Assembly: GCF_002563675.1 (NCBI RefSeq) | Contig: NZ_PDJC01000001.1 | Span: 248,001-312,000, forward strand | Length of the DNA: 64,000 nt | Direction of reading: 5' to 3' | Source: Propionicimonas paludicola | GTDB lineage: Bacteria > Actinomycetota > Actinomycetes > Propionibacteriales > Propionibacteriaceae | Shown here: piece after piece, positions 45,532 through 54,502 of the stretch | How positions within the stretch are numbered: position 1 is the stretch's first letter | Layout of the letters: every line of letters begins with the position of its first letter | Notes under the pieces: model-generated | What the model saw: only the letters and a program-made list of their open reading frames with translations | Database searches by the model: none | What the model was told of the DNA's origin: nothing | Made by a program: the position numbers and the translations under genes

Positions 45532-46585
45532 GAACGCCTATGCCGCGGCGGGAGTAGACATCGCCGCCGGCGAGCGTGCCGTGGAACTGATGAAGGCTTC
45601 GGTGGCTGCCAGCCACCGTCCCGAAGTGCTCGGCGGGCTGGGTGGTTTCGCCGGCTTCTTCGATGCGTCCGCCCTGGCCGGCTATCGGCGTCCGGTGCTG
45701 GCCACTTCGACCGACGGCGTCGGCACCAAGGTGGCCATCGCCCGGGCCATGGGAGTCTACGACACCATCGGCTACGACCTGATCGGCATGCTGGTGGACG
45801 ACCTGGTGGTCACCGGCGCTGAGCCGCTGTTCGTCACCGACTACATCGCCTGCGGCAAGGTCCACCCCGAGCGGATCGCGGCCATCGTCGGCGGCATCGC
45901 CGCGGCGTGCACCGCGGCCGGTGCTGCCCTGCTGGGCGGTGAGACCGCCGAACACCCCGGCCTGATGGACCCCGAGGACTTCGACGTGGCCGGAGCGACC
46001 ACCGGTGTGGTCGAGTACGACGACATCCTGGGTGCCGAGCGAGTCCGTCCGGACGACGTGGTGCTGGCTCTGGCCGCATCCGGCCTGCACTCCAACGGAT
46101 ACTCGCTGGTCCGCCACGTCCTGCTCGATCAGGCCGGCTGGAAGCTGGACCGTGAGGTGGAAGAACTTGGTACCAGTCTGGGCGACGCACTGCTCACCCC
46201 GACCCGGGTCTACGCCAAGGAACTGCTGGCTCTGATCCGCCACGTCGAGGTGCACTCGATCAGTCACATCACCGGCGGTGGCCTGGCCAACAACCTGGTC
46301 CGGGTGATTCCGGACGGGATCGGCATCGATCTGGATCGCTCGACCTGGACCCCACCGGCGGTCTTCTCGCTGGTGCAGCAGGTCGGCAAGCTGCCATTGG
46401 CCGATGTCGAAGCAACCTTGAACCAGGGTGTCGGGATGGCCTTGGTGCTGCCTGAGTCGTCGGTGGCGAAGGCCATCGAACTGTCCGAGGCAGCAGGCAT
46501 CCACGCCTGGGTGGCCGGTGCTGCGGTGGCCGAGCCGGGTGCTCCGGCCCGGGTCAGCCTGCACGGAACCCACCCCGGCTACTGA
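45521..46585 (+). CDS. purM: Phosphoribosylformylglycinamidine cyclo-ligase PurM
   Basis: 354 aa AIR synthetase closing the imidazole ring of FGAM with ATP. STDGVGTKVAIA, MLVDDLVVTGAEPLF, LLGGETAEHPG and HITGGGLANNLVR are family blocks. The TTG start at 45521 lies inside purF, behind GGAG; this keeps the conserved AYAAAGVDIAAGERAVE beginning. Cotranscribed with purF. Confidence 0.95.
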   Translation: MAAENAYAAAGVDIAAGERAVELMKASVAASHRPEVLGGLGGFAGFFDASALAGYRRPVLATSTDGVGTKVAIARAMGVYDTIGYDLIGMLVDDLVVTGAEPLFVTDYIACGKVHPERIAAIVGGIAAACTAAGAALLGGETAEHPGLMDPEDFDVAGATTGVVEYDDILGAERVRPDDVVLALAASGLHSNGYSLVRHVLLDQAGWKLDREVEELGTSLGDALLTPTRVYAKELLALIRHVEVHSISHITGGGLANNLVRVIPDGIGIDLDRSTWTPPAVFSLVQQVGKLPLADVEATLNQGVGMALVLPESSVAKAIELSEAAGIHAWVAGAAVAEPGAPARVSLHGTHPGY

Positions 46586-46698
46586 GCGTCTGTCTTTGCG
46601 ACGGTGCCGGGATTAGGTACCCTTGCCTCACGACGAAACCATGACTCACAGATAGCGGCTTCGACCGCTGCGACAGGCGAGGGGGCTGACCCGACCAT

Positions 46699-46926
46699 AT
46701 GGGGCGCGGCCGTGCAAAGGCGAAGCAGACGAAAGTCGCTCGCGATCTGAAATATCGTTCCTACTCCACCGACTTCACCTCCCTTGAGCGTGAGCTGCGC
46801 GGTGATCCCTACGATCCCGAGCCGGTGGCCGAGGTCGAAGAGGCGGAAGAGGACGACCCCTACGCCGATCTCGCTGATCGCTACGCCGATCCCGGCGACG
46901 TGGACACCTACCGTCGCATTAGCTGA
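46699..46926 (+). CDS. DUF3073 protein
   Basis: 75 aa small soluble protein. MGRGRAKAKQTKVARDLKY is the highly conserved basic start, followed by an acidic tail (EVEEAEEDDPYADLADRYAD). This family is almost limited to actinobacteria and its role is unknown; the basic N-terminus and acidic C-terminus suggest binding of nucleic acid or ribosome. Often found beside purM. Confidence 0.92.
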   Translation: MGRGRAKAKQTKVARDLKYRSYSTDFTSLERELRGDPYDPEPVAEVEEAEEDDPYADLADRYADPGDVDTYRRIS

Positions 46927-46937
46927 TCGGACGCTCT

Positions 46938-46965
46938 TCCCGCCACAAGACATGCCTTGTCGGGA
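46938..46965 (+). terminator. Terminator-like hairpin after DUF3073
   Basis: TCCCG-CC-ACAAG (46938-46949), loop ACATGC, CTTGT-CGGGA (46956-46965): two 5-bp stems with a 2-nt bulge, 12 nt after the stop codon. Confidence 0.5.
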
Positions 46966-47050
46966 GTGAAATTGCGCCCTGTTGGCGCAGACTCTTACTG
47001 CTCCGTTTCCGCTCCGCTAGGTTGTGCGCACCTACGGGAGGAGATGGAAA

Positions 47051-47368
47051 GTGTCACAACCAACAGGACCGGGTCAGTACGGTGCTCAGCCGCCCTATCA
47101 AGGGGCTCCGCCGAACAACTATTTGGTCTGGGCGATCCTGGCGACGGTGCTCTGCTGTCTGCCACTGGGCGTCCCTGCGATCGTGTTCTCCTCGCAGGTG
47201 AACAGCAAGTGGGCAGCCGGTGATGCAGCCGGTGCGCTGGAGGCGTCGAACAAGGCCAAGCAGTTCTCGATCTGGGCCGCGATTGCCGGCATTGTCGTGG
47301 TGGTCGGCTACTTGATCTTCCTCTTCGCCCTCGGCGGCCTGGCCCTCCTGCAGGCCGGTCAGTCCTGA
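47051..47368 (+). CDS. CD225/dispanin-family small membrane protein
   Basis: 105 aa. A Gln/Pro/Gly-rich N-terminal tail is followed by NYLVWAILATVLCCLPLGVPAI, the CD225 signature with adjacent cysteines, and a second helix (IWAAIAGIVVVVGYLIFLF). The intervening VNSKWAAGDAAGALEASNKAK is the conserved cytoplasmic loop. GGAGGAG precedes the GTG. Role unknown in bacteria. Confidence 0.9.
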   Translation: MSQPTGPGQYGAQPPYQGAPPNNYLVWAILATVLCCLPLGVPAIVFSSQVNSKWAAGDAAGALEASNKAKQFSIWAAIAGIVVVVGYLIFLFALGGLALLQAGQS

Positions 47369-47460
47369 TCGCTGCAGCAGCGCGTGCGTCCCAGTCTCGT
47401 GGCTGGGCGCTGACGAAGGTCGGCCTGGTTGCCGCTGGCAGCCTGGCCGGCCTCGTCCTG

Positions 47461-47802
47461 TTGCACGGGGTGGACCCGAACCAGCCGGGCCATTACCCGT
47501 CCTGTCCGACCTATGCGCTCACCGGCTGGTACTGCCCCGGCTGCGGCGCACTGCGGGCGCTGCACTTCCTGACTGTCGGCAACCTCGAGGCAGCCTGGGC
47601 CATGAACCCCGCCGCGGTGCTGGCCGTGCCCTATCTGGCCGTGTCGTGGCTGCTGTGGGCCCGGCGGGAGATCACCGGACGGCCTCGCGCCTTCCTGGCC
47701 CCCGGCTGGCTAATCCTGTCCGTCGGGATCGGGTTGGTGGTCTACGGAGTGCTGCGAAACGTCCCGGGGCTGGAGGTGCTGGCTCCGCACCGCCTCAGCT
47801 GA
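47461..47802 (+). CDS. DUF2752 membrane protein, start uncertain
   Basis: At least 113 aa. HGVDPNQPGHYPSCPTY followed by WYCPGCGALRALHFLTVGN is the DUF2752 signature with its Cys-Pro-x-Cys pair; two or three helices follow. The TTG at 47461 is the first standard start codon, but the frame is open and looks coding well upstream (GWALTKVGLVAAGSLAGLVLL would be the usual first helix), back to a CTG at 47365 that overlaps the previous stop as CTGA. The true start is therefore probably near 47365 and may be non-standard. Confidence 0.75.
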   Translation: MHGVDPNQPGHYPSCPTYALTGWYCPGCGALRALHFLTVGNLEAAWAMNPAAVLAVPYLAVSWLLWARREITGRPRAFLAPGWLILSVGIGLVVYGVLRNVPGLEVLAPHRLS

Positions 47803-48538
47803 CCCGGTAGGTCTTGTGGTTGGCCGCCTGAGCCACCGGACGGATCACCATCCGGTCGATGTTCACATGAGCCGGACGAGTGGCCATCCAGACGATGGCC
47901 TCGGCCACATCGTCGGCCACCAGCGGGTTGGGCACTCCGGCGTAGACCGCGTCCGCCTTGGCCTGATCGCCACCCAGGCGGACCAGTGAGAACTCCTCGG
48001 TGTGCACCATGCCCGGGCTGATCTCGGTGATCCGCACCGGCTGGTCGTAGAACTCCAGCCGCAGCGCGCCCACCAGCATCCGCTCGGCAGCCTTCACGCC
48101 GCAGTAGCCGGCCCCGCCTTCGTAGGCGGACTCGGCCGCGGTCGAGGTCACGAACACCAGCGCGCCGTGCGCTGCCGTCAGGGACGGCAGTAGGGCCCGG
48201 GTGACCCGCTCGGTGCCGAGCACGTTCAGCTGGTACATCCGATCCCACTCGGCGATGTCGGCGCTGGCTACGGGAGATAGGCCGAAGGCGCCGCCCGCGT
48301 TGTTCACCAGGACGTCCAGGCGGCCGCCGACCGCGTCGGCCAGGGCGGCCACGTCCGCGTCACTGGTGATGTCACAGGTCAGGGCTCGGCCACCGATCTC
48401 GTCGGCCAGGGCCTGGATCCGATCGGTGCGCCGGGCCACGCAGATCACCTCGAAACCGGCTGCGGCCAGCTGTCGGGCGGTGGCCGCCCCGATCCCACTG
48501 CTGGCTCCGGTCACCACTGCTAGCCCAGATTGCGTCAT
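47795..48538 (-). CDS. Short-chain dehydrogenase (YdfG-like)
   Basis: 247 aa [18 protein letters not shown] cofactor loop, [10 protein letters not shown], catalytic Ser in [10 protein letters not shown] and [10 protein letters not shown] with the Tyr-Lys pair. The C-terminal [13 protein letters not shown] resembles NADP-dependent hydroxy-acid dehydrogenases such as YdfG. Its stop overlaps that of the DUF2752 gene. Single gene. Confidence 0.9.
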   Translation of the reverse strand: MTQSGLAVVTGASSGIGAATARQLAAAGFEVICVARRTDRIQALADEIGGRALTCDITSDADVAALADAVGGRLDVLVNNAGGAFGLSPVASADIAEWDRMYQLNVLGTERVTRALLPSLTAAHGALVFVTSTAAESAYEGGAGYCGVKAAERMLVGALRLEFYDQPVRITEISPGMVHTEEFSLVRLGGDQAKADAVYAGVPNPLVADDVAEAIVWMATRPAHVNIDRMVIRPVAQAANHKTYRVS

Positions 48539-48606
48539 GGTGGGGATTCTGCCAGCTTGCAGACACCGTGAATCTCGGGGTCGTGAACGCGGATAGGCTT
48601 TCCGAT

Positions 48607-49356
48607 ATGAGTGCCAAGCTGATCCTGCTCCGCCACGGCGAGAGCGAATGGAACGCCAAGAACCTGTTCACCGGTTGGGTGGACGTCGACATCAATGACA
48701 AGGGAGTCGCCGAGGCCAAGCGGGGCGCCGGACTGCTCAAGTCGGAGGCGCTGCTGCCGGACGTGGTGCACACCTCCGTGCTGCGTCGGGCCATCCACAC
48801 CGCCTACCTGGCCCTGGACGGCTGCGATCGGCACTGGGTGCCGGTGCGTCGCTCCTGGCGGCTCAACGAGCGCCACTACGGCAACCTGCAGGGCAAGAAC
48901 AAGGCCGAGACCCTGGCCGCCTACGGCGAAGAGAAGTTCATGCTGTGGCGTCGGTCCTACGACACCCCGCCGCCGGCCCTGGACGCCGACAACGAGTACA
49001 CCCAGTTCAACGACGACCGGTACGCCTTCCTGCCGCCGGAGGCTCGTCCGCAGACCGAGTGCCTCAAGGACGTCGTGATCCGGATGCTGCCGTACTGGTA
49101 CGACTCGATCGTCCCGGATCTGCGTGACGGCAAGACCGTCCTGGTCGTGGCCCACGGCAACTCGCTGCGCGCTCTGGTCAAGCACCTGGACGGGATCAGC
49201 GACGCCGACATCGCCGGGCTGAACATCCCGACCGGCATCCCGCTGCTCTACGAACTGGACGCCGACCTGCGTCCGATCACCGCGGGTGGACGCTACCTCG
49301 ACCCGGAGGCCGCCAAGGCCGCCATCGAGGCCGTCAAGAACCAGGGCAAGAAGTAG
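48607..49356 (+). CDS. gpmA: 2,3-bisphosphoglycerate-dependent phosphoglycerate mutase
   Basis: 249 aa glycolytic mutase. The phosphohistidine is in [41 protein letters not shown] and [15 protein letters not shown] (second catalytic His) are intact. The ATG is 7 nt after TAGGCT (48594-48599), so it is probably leaderless. As in mycobacteria it lies next to phoU/senX3/regX3. Confidence 0.95.
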   Translation: MSAKLILLRHGESEWNAKNLFTGWVDVDINDKGVAEAKRGAGLLKSEALLPDVVHTSVLRRAIHTAYLALDGCDRHWVPVRRSWRLNERHYGNLQGKNKAETLAAYGEEKFMLWRRSYDTPPPALDADNEYTQFNDDRYAFLPPEARPQTECLKDVVIRMLPYWYDSIVPDLRDGKTVLVVAHGNSLRALVKHLDGISDADIAGLNIPTGIPLLYELDADLRPITAGGRYLDPEAAKAAIEAVKNQGKK

Positions 49357-49377
49357 CTCACCCCTCCATAAACCAAA

Positions 49378-49423
49378 CAAGCTGTGAGTTTGGCGGTGAC
49401 ATCGCCGCCAAACTCACAGCTTG
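49378..49423. terminator. Perfect 19-bp stem between gpmA and phoU
   Basis: CAAGCTGTGAGTTTGGCGG (49378-49396), 8-nt loop, then the exact complement (49405-49423). It sits between the convergent stops at 49356 and 49438, so it can end both transcripts; no T-run on either side. Confidence 0.75.
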
Positions 49424-49437
49424 CGTGCATTTCGGGG

Positions 49438-50103
49438 TCAGGCGACCGGCCAGTTCTCGCCTTCGGGCAGCAGGCCGGTGATCACGTAGATCACCCGGGC
49501 CGCCATGATCACGGCGTGGTCGGCGATCCGCTCGTAGTAGCGACCGAGCAGGGCCACGTCCACGGCGGCCTCGACGGTGTAGGGCCAGTCCTGTCCGAGG
49601 ATCACTCGGAACTGGCTCTTGCGCAGCTCGTCCATCTCCTCGTCGGAGTCGGCCAGCCGACCGGCGTCGTGGGCATTGCGCTCACGCAGCGACCGTCCGG
49701 CGGTGGCCACCATCTCTTCGGCGACGCGCGCCATCAGAGTGAAGTTCGGGACCAGGCCCTCGGGGACGGCCCGCTCCGGGAAGCGCAGCCGGGCGATCTT
49801 GGCCACGTGTGCAGCCAGGTCGCCCATCCGGGCCAGGTCGGCCACCATTCGCAGCGCGGCCACCACGGTGCGCAGCTCGCCGGCCACCGGAGCCTGCCGG
49901 GCCAGCAGCGAGAAGCAGCGCGCCTCCAGCTCATCGTGCATCTTGTCGATCGCCGAGTCGCCGGAGATCACCGCTTCGGCAAGGCTCAGGTCGGCCTCCA
50001 GCAGCGCCTGGGTCGCCTGGCGGACGGCCACCTGGACGGCCTCGCTCATCCCGACCAGGTCGGCGACGACGCTCTCCAGGTTCTCTCGGTAGTTGTCCCG
50101 CAT
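49438..50103 (-). CDS. phoU: Phosphate-signalling protein PhoU
   Basis: 221 aa built from two three-helix PhoU repeats; each has the metal-binding D/E-x3-D type motif (LARMGDLAAHVAKIARL and YYERIADHAVIMAARVIYV). PhoU links the Pst transporter to the sensor kinase and holds signalling off when phosphate is plentiful. It is divergent from senX3, sharing the PHO box. Confidence 0.93.
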   Translation of the reverse strand: MRDNYRENLESVVADLVGMSEAVQVAVRQATQALLEADLSLAEAVISGDSAIDKMHDELEARCFSLLARQAPVAGELRTVVAALRMVADLARMGDLAAHVAKIARLRFPERAVPEGLVPNFTLMARVAEEMVATAGRSLRERNAHDAGRLADSDEEMDELRKSQFRVILGQDWPYTVEAAVDVALLGRYYERIADHAVIMAARVIYVITGLLPEGENWPVA

Positions 50104-50201
50104 GATCTTCTTCCGTTCCGGGGCGCGCCCGCGCTCGCCCAGTGGCTTCCAGGAAGAAGGCTAGACATGCCGACCTGCACTCGTGGTGCAGCCGAGCGAA
50201 C

Positions 50202-50223
50202 GATCGGTGAACAGTCGGTGAAT
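50202..50223 (-). promoter_or_regulatory. PHO box (RegX3/PhoP direct repeat)
   Basis: Two adjacent 11-bp units, read on the minus strand as ATTCACCGACT and GTTCACCGATC, match the actinobacterial PHO-box consensus (G/T-T-CACC repeated every 11 bp). They lie 98-120 bp before phoU and 74-96 bp before senX3, so phosphate starvation probably controls one or both. Confidence 0.7.
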
Positions 50224-50297
50224 CTTCCACCAAGCCTGGTCGCGATGAGCGCACAAAGGCCGATGGCGGGCTCGGGGAGTGCCTACACTCAGCAACT

Positions 50298-51446
50298 GTG
50301 ACGCCCATAGCTTCGTCGGCTCTTCTCGGTGTGGTGCTCGGCGCCGGTTTGGCCGCGCTGGTGTTGTGGCTGCTGGTTCGCCGTTCCGCTCGTCGGGTGG
50401 CCGGCCAGATCGTGAACCGGCACCACTTGGGCGAGATCCTCGGACCGCTGCGTGCCGCCGTGGTGGTGCTCTCCGACACCGATCGGGTGTTGGCCTGCTC
50501 GGACTTTGCCAAGTCGATCGGCATGGTGCGCGGCTCCTCGATCGCCCTGGCCGAGGTGCAGCAGGTGCTGGCCGATGCCCGGGTGCAGCACCGCACCAAC
50601 GAGGCCGAGATGCGGTTGATCGAGCCGTCCACCGGAGCCCCGCTGCTGTTGTCGGTGCGCGCGGTCCTGCTCAGCAATGACGGCGCCGTGGTGATCGGCG
50701 AGGACCGTTCCGCCGACCTGCGGTTCAGCCAGACCCGGCGCGACTTTGTCGCCAACATCAGCCATGAGTTGAAGACCCCGATCGGCGCCATCGGACTGCT
50801 CGCCGAAGCGGCCGAGGCCGCCACCGACGATCCTGAGGCGGTCAAGCACTTCCTGAAGAAGCTGATCGCCGAGGCCGATCGACTCAACGAGCTGGTCAGC
50901 CAGATCATCGCCTTGTCCCGGCTGCAGGCCGCGGACTCGTCCACCGATGCCCGCACCGTGGTGGTGGCGGACGTGATCGCGGCCGCCGTCTCCCGGACCA
51001 GGGAGCAGGCCGAGGCGGCCGGGATCTCGGTCTCATCCTCGGTCCAGCCCGGGCTCACCCTGCACGGGGATGCCGAGCAACTGGAGACCGCGCTGACCAA
51101 CCTGGTGCAGAACGCCATCGCCTACTCCGAGCGCGGCGCCAGAGTGGCGGTGTCCGGCCAGGAGACCGTCGGCGAGGTCGAGCTGCGGGTCTCCGACACC
51201 GGCATCGGAATCAGCGATGCCGACCAGAAGCGGATCTTCGAGCGTTTCTACCGGGTGGACGCCGACCGGAGCCGGGCCAGTGGTGGCACCGGCCTGGGGC
51301 TGTCCATCGTCAAGCACATCGCGTCCGCCCACGGCGGCGATGTCAGTGTGTGGAGCCGTCCAGGGCAGGGGTCGACGTTCACCCTGCGGCTCCCCGTCCA
51401 GTCTGCTGCCGGAGATCCGGCTGATCGCGAGGAGGTTCCCCGATGA
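50298..51446 (+). CDS. senX3: Phosphate-sensing histidine kinase SenX3
   Basis: 382 aa. One N-terminal transmembrane helix, a PAS-like domain (about 40-145), phospho-acceptor His in NISHELKTPIGAIGLLAEAA, and ATPase boxes NLVQNAIAYS, DTGIGIS, FERFYRVD, GGTGLGLSIVKH. The single helix and PAS layout match SenX3/PhoR of actinobacteria. The GTG is 8 nt after TACACT (50284-50289). Overlaps regX3 (ATGA). Confidence 0.92.
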   Translation: MTPIASSALLGVVLGAGLAALVLWLLVRRSARRVAGQIVNRHHLGEILGPLRAAVVVLSDTDRVLACSDFAKSIGMVRGSSIALAEVQQVLADARVQHRTNEAEMRLIEPSTGAPLLLSVRAVLLSNDGAVVIGEDRSADLRFSQTRRDFVANISHELKTPIGAIGLLAEAAEAATDDPEAVKHFLKKLIAEADRLNELVSQIIALSRLQAADSSTDARTVVVADVIAAAVSRTREQAEAAGISVSSSVQPGLTLHGDAEQLETALTNLVQNAIAYSERGARVAVSGQETVGEVELRVSDTGIGISDADQKRIFERFYRVDADRSRASGGTGLGLSIVKHIASAHGGDVSVWSRPGQGSTFTLRLPVQSAAGDPADREEVPR

Positions 51447-52120
51447 CTCGGGTTCTGATCATTGAAGACGAAGAGAGCTACCGGGAGACCATTGGCTTCC
51501 TGCTGCAGCGGGAGGGCTTCGAAGTGTCGTCCGCTGCGGACGGCTCGGCCGGCCTGGCCGCCTACGACCGTCAGGGCGCCGACATCGTCCTGCTCGACCT
51601 GATGATGCCCGGCCTGTCCGGCACCGAGGTCTGCCGCCAGCTGCGGGCCCGCGGGAACGTCCCCATCATCATGGTGACCGCTCGCGATTCCGAGGTGGAC
51701 AAGGTGGTCGGGCTCGAGCTGGGCGCCGACGACTACGTCACCAAGCCCTTCAGCGGACGCGAACTGGTGGCCCGAATCCGAGCCGTCCTGCGCCGTGGCG
51801 CCGAGGTCGACCTGGTCACCGACGTGATCGAGGCCGGCGGAGTCCGGATGGACGTGGAGCGGCACGAGACCACCGTCCGCGGGATCCCGATCCAACTGGC
51901 GTTGAAGGAGTTCGAGCTGCTCGAGCTGCTGCTGCGCAACTCCGGCCGGGTGCTCACGCGCGGCCAGCTGATCGATCGGGTCTGGGGTCCGGACTATGTG
52001 GGCGACACCAAAACCCTGGACGTCCACGTCAAGCGGCTGCGAGCAAAGCTCGAAGTGGATCCGGCAAATCCGGAGCTGCTGGTGACCGTGCGCGGACTTG
52101 GTTACAAGTTCAATAGTTGA
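51443..52120 (+). CDS. regX3: Phosphate-starvation response regulator RegX3
   Basis: 225 aa OmpR-type regulator. Receiver: IIEDEESY, phospho-acceptor Asp52 in LLDLMMPGLSG, Thr in VTARDS, Lys in YVTKPF. Winged helix: LKEFELLELLLRNSGRVLTR and TLDVHVKRLRAKLE, ending RGLGYKFNS. It probably binds the PHO box at 50202. Translationally coupled to senX3. Confidence 0.94.
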   Translation: MTRVLIIEDEESYRETIGFLLQREGFEVSSAADGSAGLAAYDRQGADIVLLDLMMPGLSGTEVCRQLRARGNVPIIMVTARDSEVDKVVGLELGADDYVTKPFSGRELVARIRAVLRRGAEVDLVTDVIEAGGVRMDVERHETTVRGIPIQLALKEFELLELLLRNSGRVLTRGQLIDRVWGPDYVGDTKTLDVHVKRLRAKLEVDPANPELLVTVRGLGYKFNS

Positions 52121-52184
52121 GAGCGAGCGTCTCGCGGCACCCGGCGCGGCGCACGGGTCGGCCAGAGAAGGCTAAGGTACTCCG

Positions 52185-53138
52185 GTGACGACGGACATTA
52201 CCGTGTTCTCCGGCCATGGCCATCCCGCTTTCGCCCAGGATGTCTGCCGGCTCTTAGGCGTAGAACTCTCCCCGTCGCGGCTCTCCCGCTTTTCCAACGA
52301 CTGCCTTCAGGTGCAGTTGCGGGCAAACTGCCGCCAGCGAGACGTCTACATCATCCAGCCGCTGGTTCCTCCCACGCAGGAGAACCTGATGGAGCTGTTG
52401 ATGATGGCCGACGCTGCGCGCGGGGCCTCGGCGGCGTCGGTCACGGTGGTGATGCCGCACTACGCCTACGCCCGCTCGGACAAGAAGGACGCCCCGCGAA
52501 TCAGCATCGGCGGACGTCTGGTCGCCGACCTGATCCACACCGCCGGCGCCAACCGGGTGCTCACCATGGCGCTGCACGCCCAGCAGGTGCACGGCTTCTT
52601 CTCGATGCCGGTCGATCACCTGAGCGCGCTGGAGGTGCTGGCTGAGCACTTCCGCAGCCGGGACCTGTCCAAGACCGTGGTGGTGTCGCCGGACTTCGGC
52701 AACGCCAAGGAGGCCAACCAGTTCGCCCGGATGCTCGGGGTGGGCATGGCGGCCGGATCCAAGCGTCGCCAGGCCGACGACAAGGTGGTCATCGACGCCA
52801 TCGTCGGCAAGGTCGGCGGCAAGGACGTGATCATCCTGGACGACGAGATCGCTACGGCGGGTTCGGTGGTCGAGCTGATCGAGACCGTCCGTCGCTACCA
52901 CGTGAACTCGATCTCGGTGGCCTGCACCCACGGCCTGTTCAGTGGCAAAGCCATCGAGCGACTCAACGCCGTCCCCGATATCGTCGAGATCGTCACCACT
53001 GATACGGTGCCGCCGCCCGTGGGTCTGGACCGGCTCTCGGTGGTCACCGTGGCCCCGCTGTTCGCGGAGGCCGTGCGCCGAATCAACTGCGGTGAGTCCA
53101 TTTCCGGACTGTTCTCCGACGAAGTCACTTACGGCTGA
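52185..53138 (+). CDS. prs: Ribose-phosphate pyrophosphokinase-like protein, variant active site
   Basis: 317 aa, Prs length and fold: FSGHGHPAFAQDVCRLLG, TQENLMELLMMADAARGA, PHYAYARSDKKDAPRISIGG, the catalytic-His segment ALHAQQVHGFFSMPVDHLSA. Prs makes PRPP from ribose-5-phosphate and ATP. Key differences: the usual DLH motif reads ALH, and the PRPP loop is DDEIATAGSV instead of DDMIDTGGT, closer to phosphoribosyltransferases. It may be a second, specialised Prs. The GTG is 6 nt after TAAGGT (52173-52178). Confidence 0.85.
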   Translation: MTTDITVFSGHGHPAFAQDVCRLLGVELSPSRLSRFSNDCLQVQLRANCRQRDVYIIQPLVPPTQENLMELLMMADAARGASAASVTVVMPHYAYARSDKKDAPRISIGGRLVADLIHTAGANRVLTMALHAQQVHGFFSMPVDHLSALEVLAEHFRSRDLSKTVVVSPDFGNAKEANQFARMLGVGMAAGSKRRQADDKVVIDAIVGKVGGKDVIILDDEIATAGSVVELIETVRRYHVNSISVACTHGLFSGKAIERLNAVPDIVEIVTTDTVPPPVGLDRLSVVTVAPLFAEAVRRINCGESISGLFSDEVTYG

Positions 53139-53256
53139 TCCCAGCGCACGTTCGTGCAAAGCCGCGCCGACTAGGGGTCATCTGTGCGGGGCCTCCGGAG
53201 GCACAGCCTGTCGGGGTTGTCAACCCGGAATGTGCATTTGGCTAGGAGAGACGGCC

Positions 53257-53285
53257 TTCGGAGTGCTGGACCCCCGTGCTAGAAT
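53257..53285 (+). promoter_or_regulatory. carD promoter
   Basis: TTCGGA (53257-53262), 17-bp spacer, and -10 TAGAAT (53280-53285) with an extended TGC just before it. The predicted start is near 53292, giving a leader of about 23 nt. Upstream, between the prs stop and here, lie the palindrome GCCTCCGGAGGC and the small stem GGGTT-GTC-AACCC, possible terminators of prs. Confidence 0.6.
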
Positions 53286-53314
53286 GGGTACCCGGGAAAG
53301 GTGGCAAAGCTGTT

Positions 53315-53800
53315 ATGACGTTCACAATTGGTGAAACCGTGGTCTACCCCAATCATGGCGCGGCAGTCATCGAGGCTCTGGAGAACCGGACGATCAAGGG
53401 CGAGGAAAAGCTTTACCTCGTGCTGCGGATCGTCGGTCAGAATGACTTGGTGGTGCGTGTTCCGGCCTGCAATCTCGACCTCGTCGGGGTCCGGGATGTG
53501 GTCGACGCCGATGGCCTGGAACGGGTCTTCACTGTGTTGCGAGCCCCCCACGCTGAAGAGCCGACCAACTGGTCGCGCCGCTACAAGGCGAACCTGGAGA
53601 AGCTGCACTCCGGCAATGTGCTGAAGGTGGCCGAGGTCGTCCGCGACCTGTGGCGCCGGGAGAAGGAGCGCGGCCTGTCGGCCGGCGAGAAGCGGATGCT
53701 GGCCAAGGCCCGGCAGATCCTGGTTTCTGAGCTCGCCCTGGCCGAGAAGGTTGCCGAAGACCGCGCCGAGGTGTTGCTCGACGAGGTGCTGGCCTCCTAA
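53315..53800 (+). CDS. carD: CarD-family RNA polymerase-binding regulator
   Basis: 161 aa, the usual length. The N-terminal RNAP-interaction domain begins [20 protein letters not shown]; the C-terminal helical DNA-binding part includes the conserved Trp region [25 protein letters not shown] and KMLAKAR-type helix. CarD stabilises open complexes, especially at rRNA promoters. It precedes ispD-ispF as in most actinobacteria. Confidence 0.95.
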   Translation: MTFTIGETVVYPNHGAAVIEALENRTIKGEEKLYLVLRIVGQNDLVVRVPACNLDLVGVRDVVDADGLERVFTVLRAPHAEEPTNWSRRYKANLEKLHSGNVLKVAEVVRDLWRREKERGLSAGEKRMLAKARQILVSELALAEKVAEDRAEVLLDEVLAS

Positions 53801-53809
53801 GGACCAGCC

Positions 53810-54502
53810 ATGGAGCCGGTGGTTGCGGTCGTCGTTGCCGCGGGAGCTGGCGTTCGCCTCGGCGGAGCCGAGCCCAAAGCGTTGCGCCTGCTGAATGGGC
53901 GTCCGCTGATCAGTCACTGCCTGGACGGCTTGGCCGCCGGCGGCGTCGATCGTGCGGTTGTCGTGGTGGCTGCCGGTGCCCAGGGTGGCTTCGAACCTGC
54001 TCTGGCCGACTCTCCGATTCCGGCCAGCTATGTCTTCGGCGGGGACGATCGCGCCGCCTCGGTCGAGGCCGGGCTGGCGGCGATCGCCGGTGACCGCGAC
54101 CTCGATCAGTGCCGCTATGTGCTGGTCCATGACGCGGCGCGGGCTCTGGTGCCCGGTGCCGTCGTGGCCCGGGTGATCGCCGCGCTGCGCGAGGGTGCCC
54201 GCGGCTGCGTCCCGGTGGTTCCGGTGGTGGACACCGTCCGCCAACTCACCGCCGACGGCTCGGTGGTGCTCGACCGCTCCCAGCTGCGCCTCGTCCAAAC
54301 CCCGCAGGGCTTCGAACGCTCGTTGCTGGTGACGGCGCTGAGTGAGGCTCGCCGGACCGGGCTGCCGATCACCGACGATGCCTCGGCCGTCGCCGCGCTC
54401 GGCGAGCCGATCGCGCTCGTCGAAGGCTCACGGGACGCGTTGAAGGTGACCGAACCACTCGATCTGGTGCTGGCCGAGGCGATCCAGCGGAGCCGACGAT
54501 GA
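53810..54502 (+). CDS. ispD: 2-C-methyl-D-erythritol 4-phosphate cytidylyltransferase
   Basis: 230 aa. [21 protein letters not shown] is the CTP-binding loop; [20 protein letters not shown] and [12 protein letters not shown] are family blocks. Third step of the MEP isoprenoid pathway. It starts 9 bp after carD and overlaps ispF (ATGA). Confidence 0.95.
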   Translation: MEPVVAVVVAAGAGVRLGGAEPKALRLLNGRPLISHCLDGLAAGGVDRAVVVVAAGAQGGFEPALADSPIPASYVFGGDDRAASVEAGLAAIAGDRDLDQCRYVLVHDAARALVPGAVVARVIAALREGARGCVPVVPVVDTVRQLTADGSVVLDRSQLRLVQTPQGFERSLLVTALSEARRTGLPITDDASAVAALGEPIALVEGSRDALKVTEPLDLVLAEAIQRSRR

